Below, piece after piece: positions 35,105 through 43,601 of a DNA stretch of 64,000 bases. Positions within the stretch are counted from its first letter, which is position 1. Every line of letters starts with the position of its first letter. Source of the DNA: CALODP01 sp942492055 (lineage in GTDB: Bacteria > Bacteroidota > Ignavibacteria > Ignavibacteriales > Melioribacteraceae); NCBI GenBank assembly GCA_942492055.1, contig CALODP010000026.1, positions 50,449 to 114,448 of the forward strand, given 5' to 3'. The notes beneath the pieces are model-generated. The model was not told the origin of the DNA, made no database searches, and saw only the letters and a list, made by a program, of their open reading frames with translations. The position numbers and the translations under genes were made by a program.

Positions 35105-35989
35105 ATGAAAAAGTTCCTGATCTCTTTCTTTTTAATTGCCGGGATAGTATTCGGGCAGGAATTAGACGCCAAGGTAGATGTAATCCTTGACAAAGTGCCG
35201 GTTCATTTGAAAGACAGATTGGCAAATTTTCAAGGGCAAATGAGTGATTATTTGAACAATACCAGTTTTACTGAAGACGCATGGGAATGGCCGAAAATCA
35301 AATGCTATTTCCAGATATTTTTTACCAACGCCTCTTCAAATGATCAATATAAAGCGCAGGTTATTATTAATAGTCAAAGAGCTTTGGAAGGGAGAGAAAA
35401 ATCGACGCTAATGCTGAATATTAAAGATAATACATGGGAATTTGCTTACGATAAGAGCCAAGTTATTATGTTCGACATGGCTAATTATGACGATCTGACA
35501 AGTTTTCTGGATTATTATGCTTTGGTAATAATCGGGACGGAAATGGATTCGTATGATCCACCTTTTGCAGGAAATGACGCATTTACGAGAGCATATAATA
35601 TTTCCGTAATGGGTAGCGCTTCTTCTTCCGAGGCATGGAAAAAGAAAAGTAATAGCTATAGTAAAAGAGGATTTATAGAGGAAGTTACTAACGCGACATA
35701 TCAACAATTCAGAGAAGATTTTTGCGATTATCATTTTAACGGATTGGATTTATATTACAAAAATAAGAAAATGACATACACTGCAATCCGAAAAATGGTA
35801 AAAAACCTTTTGGAGCTAAAAAAGAAGATTAATAAGAGAAGTATTTTATTGAATTCCTTCTTTGACGCAAAGAGTCGTGAGATAATCGATTATATGAAAG
35901 AGACAGAAGACAGAGAAGTGTTCGAATGGCTGAAGAGAGTTGATCCTAATCATGTTTCGGCATATATAGAAGCACTTGAAGAATTATAA
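35105..35989 (+). CDS. porD: PorD-like protein (DUF4835), type IX secretion related
   Basis: 294 residues. Signal peptide ends at FGQ. The whole chain follows DUF4835: an early KIKCYFQIFFTN, then LMLNIKDNTWEFAYDKSQVIMFD, LTSFLDYYALVIIGTEMDSYDP, a Trp/Lys-rich centre, FREDFCDYHFNGLDLYY and LLNSFFDAKSREIIDYM. PorD is a periplasmic protein required in T9SS-bearing Bacteroidota, of unknown biochemical role. It is divergently transcribed from the PorV/PorQ-like gene. It is closed by a strong terminator. The four T9SS cargo proteins in this window would use this system. Confidence 0.85.
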   Translation: MKKFLISFFLIAGIVFGQELDAKVDVILDKVPVHLKDRLANFQGQMSDYLNNTSFTEDAWEWPKIKCYFQIFFTNASSNDQYKAQVIINSQRALEGREKSTLMLNIKDNTWEFAYDKSQVIMFDMANYDDLTSFLDYYALVIIGTEMDSYDPPFAGNDAFTRAYNISVMGSASSSEAWKKKSNSYSKRGFIEEVTNATYQQFREDFCDYHFNGLDLYYKNKKMTYTAIRKMVKNLLELKKKINKRSILLNSFFDAKSREIIDYMKETEDREVFEWLKRVDPNHVSAYIEALEEL

Positions 35990-35997
35990 ATACCAAG

Positions 35998-36021
35998 GCC
36001 GGAGTTTTTACTCCGGCTTTT
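35998..36021 (+). terminator. Terminator after porD
   Basis: GCCGGAG/CTCCGGC with a 6-nt loop, then TTTTAATTATTTT. It lies between convergent genes. Confidence 0.88.
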
Positions 36022-36023
36022 AA

Positions 36024-36587
36024 TTATTTTGATTTGGAAATACTTTTTGTAGAATCTTTCGCGATTGTTTCGATTTTTCCCATAACCGAATACAAGCGCT
36101 TTAATTCCTTCTCCAATTTATAAACTTTATAATCTTCGAATGATTCGTTTCCTCCGAGTAGCCAATTAATATCGCAGCCAAGTTTCATTAGTTTTACCAA
36201 TATTTTAGCGCCGGGCTCGCGGTTTCCCGCGATATATTGCTGAAGTTGTTGCGGAGCGATATTCATCGCCTCGGCAAGTTTGTTTAGATGTTTGAATCTT
36301 CTCTTGGCAAATATTCTCATCCTTTCTCCGATTCCTTTCTTAATTTCGGTATCGTCAAAGAGATCAAGAGAATCCTTTTCAATAATGGTAGGGATACTGA
36401 GGTCTAATTCATATTGATAATTGCCAATTGCGGTTTTGAGCTGGGAATATAATTCCGGAGCAATTTCTTTGGAATCGGTCAGGAAATGATCCAGGATAGA
36501 GGATTTAAGGCCTACGGCATTAGCCAACCATTCCAATTTTATATTATAGGATTTTATCAGGAAAATAATTTCTTCGTTTTTTGTCAT
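36024..36587 (-). CDS. HTH (XRE/Cro-like) transcription regulator
   Basis: 187 residues from the ATG at 36587 (AAGGA upstream on the minus strand); a longer frame starts at 36623. There are two helix-turn-helix-like regions. The N-terminal one is weak (IKLEWLANAVGLKSSILDHFL). The second is clear, near residues 105-145: FKHLNKLAEAMNIAPQQLQQYIAGNREPGAKILVKLMKLGCDINWLLGG, the XRE pattern with its usual 'DINWLL' exit. The C-terminus is a coiled coil, probably for dimerisation. Target unknown. Confidence 0.8.
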   Translation of the reverse strand: MTKNEEIIFLIKSYNIKLEWLANAVGLKSSILDHFLTDSKEIAPELYSQLKTAIGNYQYELDLSIPTIIEKDSLDLFDDTEIKKGIGERMRIFAKRRFKHLNKLAEAMNIAPQQLQQYIAGNREPGAKILVKLMKLGCDINWLLGGNESFEDYKVYKLEKELKRLYSVMGKIETIAKDSTKSISKSK

Positions 36588-36879
36588 ATGGGAAATCCTT
36601 TTTGATAAGTAACCCAACAACAAAATAATAAAAATAAATTAGGAATTAAATAATTTTGAGCTGGAGCAGAGTTGATATGGAAGGAAAAATATATACTAAA
36701 ATGAAAATAATTATCGTTATATGATTATATATGATTATTGATGGGTATTTGATATTGTAGTAAATTTCTATTTGTAATATCCGTAAAAAGTGTCTTGTGG
36801 ACGCCTCAAAAGAAAAAGTGTTTAGTAAAAGTCCTGTCTTGATGAGATATCATATTTGAAAACGTATTTGGAAGTTCAG

Positions 36880-39800
36880 ATGGAATTGATTTGTAAGTTA
36901 GCTATGCTAATATTTTTGTGGTGCATTAATATTAATGTATTTGCTCAAACCGCAGTAGAACCTTCGGGAACGGGGACACAAGCTGATCCTTTCCTGATCA
37001 CGTCGATAAATAATCTATATTGGATCTCCCAAACTCCTTCCTCGTGGGAATCTTATTTTGTTCAAACGAAAGATATTGACGCATCGCTAACAGCTAGCTG
37101 GAACGAAGGAAAAGGTTTTGTGCCGATAGGATCTGAAATGTTTCATTGCTTTAGAGGAAATTATGACGGAAATAATCATATTATCACCTCACTTAAAATA
37201 AAGAGAATCGATGAATATTGTATTGGCTTATTCGGAGAGATTGATAGCGCTACGATAAGAAATCTCGGATTAAAAGAGGTAGAAATAGAGGGGGCATACA
37301 GAACTGGGGGATTAGTTGGGAGTGTATTATATTCAACTATTATAGAGAATTGTTTTACGGAAGGGACTATAACTTCGGGGGGGAGATTCATCGGAGGATT
37401 AATAGGTTTCATTGGTTCGGATGTAGGAGCTTCGTCAGTAGTTAACTGTTCATATAGTCGGTGTAGTATTTCCATTGTCGGAAATGTTTATAGAGATTAT
37501 TCCGGAGGATTAATCGGATATGCAAGATCCGTAGAAATAGAAAATTGTTACTTTTCGGGGGGAATAAAAGGGGGAAAAGATAGAATCGGCGGATTGGTAG
37601 GAGAATTGCGAGGTTCCGACGGGAAAATAAGAAATTGTTATGCAGACGCTTATACTGAAGGGAATACGAATATAGGTGGTTTTATAGGAAAAAATGAGGG
37701 ATTACCAATTGAAAACTCTTTTTGGAATGTTGATCGATTTGGGGCATTGGGAATTCAGAGTGGAGAAAAGAATTTCGAAGCAACCGGAAAAACATCGGAA
37801 GAGTTGAGAGATATTGCTACCTATACTGACATAAAAACTACAGGATTACAAGAGTCATGGGATTTTGGTAGTGATCCATATGATGACAATGGAAAAGAAG
37901 ATGTGTGGGAAATTGGAGATATTTTTACTAATCTGGGTTATCCCTATATTCTTAAACAAAATCCCTATGAACCGAAGATGATAACGGAAATTCCATCGAA
38001 TATTACGGAGAATAGTGTAACAGTAAGTGGGTATATTTCTTCTATAGGGGGAAGCGATATAATTGAAAGTGGGATAATATACTCCAAAGAAAATTTTGAT
38101 CCGAAAATTGAATCTACCGACGCAACCATTATTAAGCTGAAGCCGAGCAATAAAAGTTTTTCCACGATTGTTAATTATAACAACGGGGAGGGGATTATTT
38201 ATTATCGAGCCTACGCAATAAATAAAAAAGGAATAGGATACGGGGATGTGAAATTTATTACTGTGCCGGGGCAACCAACAGATAATAAGAATCTTTCTTT
38301 TGATGGCATAGATAATTTCTTAACATTAGCGAAACCTCTTACGATAGGGAGAGGGAATTGGACTATAGAGATGTGGATAAAAGTGCCAGTTGAAGGGACC
38401 AACAATTTAGGGGAGAATGAAGACGTAGGGATAATATTTAGTAATTACAATAATACCCGATTTATATCCTTGAAAATAACGAATTTGGGAAAAATCGTAT
38501 ATCTTTGGAATAAATGGACGGTTCGTGTGGAGGGGACAACCGATCTGAGAGATAATAAATGGCACCATATTGCTCTTACCAGGGATGTAGATAATAAAAG
38601 AACAATATTGTATCTGGACGGCATTAAAGAAGTTCTCGAAAATAGCGCCGGAGAAGATTTCGATCTGGATACGCCTCATATGATTGGGAAAGATATAAGA
38701 TATGGTGAAAGTCCTCATTTTCATGGTGAAATGGATGAATTCAGAATATGGAGCAAGGCAAAAACAGAGAAAGAAATATTGCGCGACATGGCTCGATCAG
38801 TTGATCCGTCGAGTAAAGAATTATTATTATATTATCGATTTAATGAGGGAAATAACGCAATTGTAAATGACCTTAGCGGAAATTCAAATTACGCTACACT
38901 TTCCAATTTCGCGCCGGAAGAATGCATTGTAAAATCGAAAGCTTTTAATACATGGATTGGAAATAATAGTAATTGGAATGATCCGATTAATTGGACCGGA
39001 GGAATTCCCACAAAAGATGATATTGTAGGAATATATGAGAGTAAAAACGGGGGGTGTGTTGATATCATTGGAGATCCGGTTGTTGGAGATTTATATATAG
39101 ATTCGTTGGCGAACCCAATTTTACGAAGCGGAATAACCATAGAAAGGAAAATGTGCATGCTGAAGAATATAGATTTGGCGGGACAAATTATTTCTCTCGG
39201 AGAGCATGGCAAATTAATGGAAAAATATGGTAAGGTAATCGGAGAAGAGGGAGCAATAGAGATTACCGGAAATATGTTTGATTATTTTTATAAAAATACG
39301 GGAAATATCGGGATAGATATAGAAACTATTGATTCATTAAGGAATATTACCGTAACAAGGTTTAACAAAAAAGGGGGAAGTAGAGGAATAAATAAGCAAT
39401 TTAGGATTTCATCTTCAACTTCAAATAATCAATCGGCTTGCTTAAATATTCATTATGATGAAACAGAATTGCTAGGAACTAATGAAGAAGAATTAGTCAT
39501 TTATAATTCCAACGATGGGAAGAGATGGAGAGAATATTATCATTCATACGTGCATCCGAAAGAAAATTACGTAAGGATAATACCAGATAATATTTTCGGA
39601 TATTGGACTTTGGCGCCATCCGGTTGCGATCAGGATTTGCCAATTGAGCTTAGTTCCTTTTCCGCTTCCCCGAAAAATGATATAATTATTCTGAATTGGG
39701 AAACAATAAGTGAAAAGAATAATTACGGATATGAAATAGAACGATCTGTTTTTCATGCTTTCTCTGATAATTCAAATAATGAAAAAGGAGAGTGGAGCAA

Positions 39801-40227
39801 GATCGGTAATATTCAAGGAGCCGGTAATTGTAATTCCGTTTCAAAGTATTCATTTACGGATAAAAACCCGATGGAAGGAAAACTTTCATACAGATTGAAG
39901 CAGATTGATTTCGACGGAAAGTATAAATATTCCAAAGAGATAGAAATAAACTACGAGCCTGTAAAAGAATATGTATTGGAGCAGAATTATCCTAATCCGT
40001 TTAATCCTACTACAACGATAAGTTTCGGGTTGCCGCAAGAGACAAATGTAAGTATAAAGATATATAACGCCTTGGGGGAAGAAATTGCGGAGATATTAAA
40101 TAAAAATCTGAAGGCCGGAAAACACTCTGTCGATTTTAACGCTAAGAATCTTTCTTCCGGTACTTATTTCTGCAGAATGAAAGCCGGAAAATTTACGAAG
40201 ACAACAAAAATGCTTTTACTGAAGTAA
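36880..40227 (+). CDS. Large GLUG/LamG surface protein with T9SS sorting domain
   Basis: About 1115 residues. Signal peptide with ...NINVFAQ. Residues 25-300 contain GLUG-type repeats (CIGLFGEIDSATIRNLGLKEVEIEG, YSGGLIGYAR, RIGGLVGEL, NIGGFIGKN), a fold seen in surface adhesins and peptidases. Next is a fibronectin-like stretch. A LamG/concanavalin-like domain (residues ~465-650) contains LSFDGIDNFLTLAKPLTIGRGNWTIEMWIKV and DNKWHHIALTRD. Then come a linker shared with the two other T9SS cargos and a sorting domain with QNYPNPFNPTTTISF ending LLLK. ATG 36880 is chosen; TTG 36856 is also in frame. It is probably a polysaccharide- or surface-binding adhesin. Confidence 0.85.
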   Translation: MELICKLAMLIFLWCININVFAQTAVEPSGTGTQADPFLITSINNLYWISQTPSSWESYFVQTKDIDASLTASWNEGKGFVPIGSEMFHCFRGNYDGNNHIITSLKIKRIDEYCIGLFGEIDSATIRNLGLKEVEIEGAYRTGGLVGSVLYSTIIENCFTEGTITSGGRFIGGLIGFIGSDVGASSVVNCSYSRCSISIVGNVYRDYSGGLIGYARSVEIENCYFSGGIKGGKDRIGGLVGELRGSDGKIRNCYADAYTEGNTNIGGFIGKNEGLPIENSFWNVDRFGALGIQSGEKNFEATGKTSEELRDIATYTDIKTTGLQESWDFGSDPYDDNGKEDVWEIGDIFTNLGYPYILKQNPYEPKMITEIPSNITENSVTVSGYISSIGGSDIIESGIIYSKENFDPKIESTDATIIKLKPSNKSFSTIVNYNNGEGIIYYRAYAINKKGIGYGDVKFITVPGQPTDNKNLSFDGIDNFLTLAKPLTIGRGNWTIEMWIKVPVEGTNNLGENEDVGIIFSNYNNTRFISLKITNLGKIVYLWNKWTVRVEGTTDLRDNKWHHIALTRDVDNKRTILYLDGIKEVLENSAGEDFDLDTPHMIGKDIRYGESPHFHGEMDEFRIWSKAKTEKEILRDMARSVDPSSKELLLYYRFNEGNNAIVNDLSGNSNYATLSNFAPEECIVKSKAFNTWIGNNSNWNDPINWTGGIPTKDDIVGIYESKNGGCVDIIGDPVVGDLYIDSLANPILRSGITIERKMCMLKNIDLAGQIISLGEHGKLMEKYGKVIGEEGAIEITGNMFDYFYKNTGNIGIDIETIDSLRNITVTRFNKKGGSRGINKQFRISSSTSNNQSACLNIHYDETELLGTNEEELVIYNSNDGKRWREYYHSYVHPKENYVRIIPDNIFGYWTLAPSGCDQDLPIELSSFSASPKNDIIILNWETISEKNNYGYEIERSVFHAFSDNSNNEKGEWSKIGNIQGAGNCNSVSKYSFTDKNPMEGKLSYRLKQIDFDGKYKYSKEIEINYEPVKEYVLEQNYPNPFNPTTTISFGLPQETNVSIKIYNALGEEIAEILNKNLKAGKHSVDFNAKNLSSGTYFCRMKAGKFTKTTKMLLLK

Positions 40228-40386
40228 AGCACAGCTGGCTAAATACTTATTGGTTATATGGATTGGAAAAGCCGAGAATGATGTTCACTTGTTTTAGGGA
40301 TAAAAATTTAAGATGTGGATTGTTTTGCTCGAGAGAATATTCTTATAAATATATTGGAAATTGGTAGAACAGAGGAGTAATAATTA

Positions 40387-40947
40387 ATGACATTTGAAAA
40401 GATAATAAGAGATCCGAGATCGAGAATCGAGCTATTTAAAACATTTTTAATTATCCTAGGGACAGTATTTGGGATGGGGTGTTGGATTGCTGTCTGGATA
40501 TACAGTTTTTCGTATGGGGTTATTCCGAGACTATCGGGTTTGTTCTGTATTACGATTTTGGCAGTCTTCGCGATATTAGGCTCTTTTGGCAGATTGAGGG
40601 CAAAGAAAAGATATATTCTAATTGACGAAGAAAAGATAGAATTTTGCCTCCATAAAGAAAGGAAAAGATATTGCTCAAATTTCGATACTGATGATTTCTT
40701 TGGTTATATATCAAGGATATTTGATTACATGAAGGATGATAATGTTTTTTTTGATTCTATTCCGATTGCGGAAATAAAAGAGATAAATATTGACAAGTAT
40801 TATGTGAGTATTGAGAAGAATAAAAGAGCTTCGATAGTGGAATTTGGTCTGTTTGATCTTACAGAGGAAGAAGTAAAACGAGTTAGACTAATGTTGGAAA
40901 CAATTGATAAGGTTCTAATTAAGGGGAGTAGATTAGTGGATTATTAA
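40387..40947 (+). CDS. Hypothetical two-helix membrane protein
   Basis: 186 residues. Two helices near the N-terminus (TFLIILGTVFGMGCWIAVWIYSFSYGV and LFCITILAVFAILGSFG) are followed by a basic RLRAKKRYILIDEEKIEF. A soluble domain then alternates beta-strands with charged turns and resembles PH-like membrane proteins. The family is not recognised. RBS GAGGAG precedes the ATG at some distance. Confidence 0.6.
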   Translation: MTFEKIIRDPRSRIELFKTFLIILGTVFGMGCWIAVWIYSFSYGVIPRLSGLFCITILAVFAILGSFGRLRAKKRYILIDEEKIEFCLHKERKRYCSNFDTDDFFGYISRIFDYMKDDNVFFDSIPIAEIKEINIDKYYVSIEKNKRASIVEFGLFDLTEEEVKRVRLMLETIDKVLIKGSRLVDY

Positions 40948-41146
40948 TTCGGGAATAATGAGATTAAATCAATGAAATATTTGATAATAACTGTCACATA
41001 TTTCAACCGGATATTCTGTTGTTAAGTTTATGAAATAGAATAGATAATTATTACTGGGCGGAGTAACTGAGATATTATCCCGTTTATATTACTAAAAAGT
41101 TGAGCTTACATGATATTCAAATCAAGAGATTTTGAAAAACCGGAAA

Positions 41147-41421
41147 TGATTTCTGAGCACATGGAATGATTTTTTTTTGCCCGAAATGACACTTGGAATA
41201 CCCGAGGTGATTTTCGGGAGCCGGGAATGATTAATTATTTCCCTTTTGTGACATTTCATTTACCCAGCGTGACTTCAGAGTAGGGTATAATGATTTAGTT
41301 CTCCCCAAAATGACATTTTTCTTTCCCGTCGTGACTTGCCCGATCCCGGGAAGGACTTATTTGTTCCCGAAATGAGTTAAGTTGAGCTGGGAATGACTTC
41401 TGCGCCCCCCGGAGTGATTAT
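41147..41421. repeat. Non-coding array of degenerate 20-21-bp units, TGAYTT core (array C)
   Basis: Fourteen cores TGAC/TGAT (+TT or AT) start at 41147, 41167, 41187, 41208, 41228, 41249, 41270, 41291, 41311, 41332, 41353 (GGAC), 41373 (TGAG), 41394 and 41415. Every step is 20 or 21 bp. The 13-14 bp between cores vary but are enriched for CCCG/CCGGGA just before the core. Two words in the opposite sense (GTCAGTTC at 41442 and 41478) follow and may be a decayed reverse arm. Confidence 0.8.
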
Positions 41422-41740
41422 TTGGCTCTGTTCAGTAGAGGGTCAGTTCTTTACGGTGGCTTTGTTCAAAGAAGTGTGTCAGTTCATTATGGTTTCATGA
41501 TTCTGTCTTCAAATATAATAAATAGTTGATTATATATAAGCCCCCACTCCGCTATAGGTCTAGTTCCCAAATTATTCATGTTATTGTAGGCCAAATAAAG
41601 GAGGTTGTATAGAGCCGTGACGCTGTTCCCCGAAACCGGGGGAAATCAATATGAAACAGAGTAAGAGCTATATGAGAATAAGGAATAGTGGTATGAAAAG
41701 GAGGCGAGGCATAATTGATTTTGAATTGAGATTTTGAAAA

Positions 41741-41770
41741 GCCAATTTGGTCGAGATTACACAAATTGGC
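41741..41770 (-). terminator. Terminator of the hpd activator gene
   Basis: GCCAATTTG/CAAATTGGC, followed on the minus strand by TTTTCAAAAT. It lies 16 bp past the stop codon. Confidence 0.85.
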
Positions 41771-41785
41771 TTATTCGGAATAGTT

Positions 41786-43192
41786 TTACGAGATATTATA
41801 GATATTCATTTTTTTATACAGTAGAGCGCGTGAAACTCCGAGCATTTTAGCGGCTTTGGAGCGATTGTTACTTGCTCTTACTAACGCCATACTTATAGCG
41901 CTTCTTTCGGTATCTTCTACCAAAGTAGCTAAATCGCAAGATTTGTCTTTACAAAACGTTTTCGATGCGGCTTGTTGCCCCTGAATAATTGTCCTTATAT
42001 GGTTTTCTGTAATAGTATCAAGAGGAACAACCGCCATAGCCCTTTCTAGAACATTTCGTAATTCTCTTATATTTCCCGGCCAATTATGTTTTTCCAATTC
42101 CGAATAAGCCGAGTAATCGAGGGTTTTATGGTAGATGCCTCTTTTCTTTTGAAGATCTGTCCAAAAGAGTTTTATAAGAGAGGGCATATCCAGAAGCCGG
42201 TTTCTCAGGGGAGGAATAATAATGGGGATTACATTCAGACGATAAAACAGATCACTTCGGAATTTTTTTTGATCTACCAATTCTTCAAGGTTTTGATTGG
42301 TTGCTGCAATGATTCTAACATCAATTTTGGTTGTTTTTTCTCCTCCTACTCGTTCAATTTCTCTTTCCTGAATAACTCGTAGAAGTTTTGCCTGAACATG
42401 AAGAGGCATTTCGCCAATTTCATCAAGGAGAATAGTGCCCCCTTCGGCAAGTTCGAATTTCCCTTTTTTTCCCCCTTTCTTAGCTCCGGTGAAAGCCCCT
42501 TCTTCGTAACCGAATAGTTCCGACTCGAAGAGTGTTTCCTGAATAGCGGAGCAGTTCATTCTGATAAACGGGCCTTTGTTTCGTCGGCTAAGATTGTGGA
42601 TTGCGTGGGCGTAAACTTCTTTCCCCACTCCACTTTCACCGAGTAAGAGAACAGTGGACTCTGAAGAGGCGGCGCGCAAGGCAATTTCTTTCGCGTTTCG
42701 GCTTACTTCTGATACAGCGATAATATCATTGAACGCGAAGTTGGTATCGGAATTTTGAGTTGAGCTCTCATTAACTGTTTTAAGCTCATTTTCCAGTTTT
42801 TCTAATTTCTTTGTCAGATTCTTTATTTGTTCGGTATATTCGAAGCGGATAACACCAATCACCCCGATACATTCTTTGTTGTCATCAAATATCGGGATCC
42901 GTGATACAACGAACTCATGACCGTGAATCATTTGCAGCTCATCTCTTTCGGCAATCCCTGTTTTTGCCACCAAATGAAGACGTGTATTTTCAATTACATC
43001 CGTAACATGTTTCCCAATAACATCTTCGGCCTTTACGTTATGAATTTTTTCATAACTATCGTTAACGTAAATAATGTAGCCTTCTTTATCTACGATTTGC
43101 AAACCTTTCAAGGAAATATCCAAAACGTTTTTTAATAAAACCGTATTCTCCGAAAGATTGGAAATAGTTTGATACTTTTGGTTGGTCATCAT
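41786..43192 (-). CDS. PAS-domain sigma54-dependent activator of the hpd locus
   Basis: 468 residues. An N-terminal PAS sensor (about 15-130: LDISLKGLQIVDKEGYIIYVNDSYEKIHNVKAEDVIGKHV) is joined by a coiled coil to an AAA+ sigma54-interaction domain. Walker A is GESGVGKE and the sigma54 contact loop is GAFTGA; GGTILLDEIGEMP is Walker B. The C-terminal Fis-type HTH is NRSKAAKMLGVSRALLYKKM. No receiver domain is present, so the signal is probably a small ligand in the PAS pocket, such as the aromatic substrate. It is divergent from hpdB with a 409-bp gap that holds candidate operator dyads. The family call is certain; the target is inferred from position. Confidence 0.92.
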   Translation of the reverse strand: MMTNQKYQTISNLSENTVLLKNVLDISLKGLQIVDKEGYIIYVNDSYEKIHNVKAEDVIGKHVTDVIENTRLHLVAKTGIAERDELQMIHGHEFVVSRIPIFDDNKECIGVIGVIRFEYTEQIKNLTKKLEKLENELKTVNESSTQNSDTNFAFNDIIAVSEVSRNAKEIALRAASSESTVLLLGESGVGKEVYAHAIHNLSRRNKGPFIRMNCSAIQETLFESELFGYEEGAFTGAKKGGKKGKFELAEGGTILLDEIGEMPLHVQAKLLRVIQEREIERVGGEKTTKIDVRIIAATNQNLEELVDQKKFRSDLFYRLNVIPIIIPPLRNRLLDMPSLIKLFWTDLQKKRGIYHKTLDYSAYSELEKHNWPGNIRELRNVLERAMAVVPLDTITENHIRTIIQGQQAASKTFCKDKSCDLATLVEDTERSAISMALVRASNNRSKAAKMLGVSRALLYKKMNIYNIS

Positions 43193-43265
43193 TTATCCGA
43201 ATATTTATTTGATCAAAAAAAGTCTATGGTATCCATCAATAAAGAACTCTTTTACGAAGATAAAG

Positions 43266-43413
43266 TGTCAATATCCATGACAGTGTCACGTACGTAGACA
43301 ACCGTGAATAAAATCAAAGTAAAAGTGTGTTTTCGTGAAAATAAGCTTAATAAATACGATTTGCAAGTAAGATCCTATATAATTGACAAATAAAAGTGTC
43401 ACGCTCGCGTACA
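43266..43413. promoter_or_regulatory. Three TGTCA-N7 dyads, candidate activator-binding sites
   Basis: TGTCA-N7-TGACA is a perfect dyad at 43266-43282. TGTCA-N7-AGACA lies at 43284-43300. A third half-degenerate copy, TGTCA-N7-GTACA, lies at 43397-43413. They sit 100-240 bp upstream of the candidate sigma54 promoter of hpdB, where enhancer sites of NtrC-type activators are usual. Confidence 0.6.
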
Positions 43414-43499
43414 CATTTGTTTTAAGAGTAAATTCGCAGAATACATGGAATAGTGTGAATATAGCTCAAAAAGAGGTATTTAGGGCAACTGTTTGATTC

Positions 43500-43517
43500 T
43501 TGGCATAGAATATGGCT
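43500..43517 (+). promoter_or_regulatory. Candidate sigma54 promoter of hpdB
   Basis: TTGGCAT (43500-43506) is a good -24 element, and GGCT carries the GC of a -12 element at 43515-43516. The GG-to-GC spacing is 11 instead of the normal 10, so this is tentative. It lies about 85 bp upstream of the hpdB ATG. Confidence 0.35.
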
Positions 43518-43601
43518 TATATATGACGTAAGCAACTAAAACTGAGGTCGATTAGTGATGTTTGACCCGATTTTAACAATAAACCTTTAGGAGGTTACGA
43601 T

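Larger units (their letters stand above)
40948..41785. other. Gene-free stretch holding array C
   Basis: About 840 bp between a hypothetical gene and the hpd activator. The centre is array C (41147-41421). 41530-41735 has no gene, only a small hairpin TTCCCC/GGGGAA near 41626-41645. Open frames here are short and not credible. Confidence 0.55.
43193..43601. other. Intergenic control region between hpd activator and hpdB
   Basis: 409 bp without a gene. It contains the dyads, the tentative sigma54 site and a strong RBS (AGGAGG, 43591-43596) for hpdB. Confidence 0.6.
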
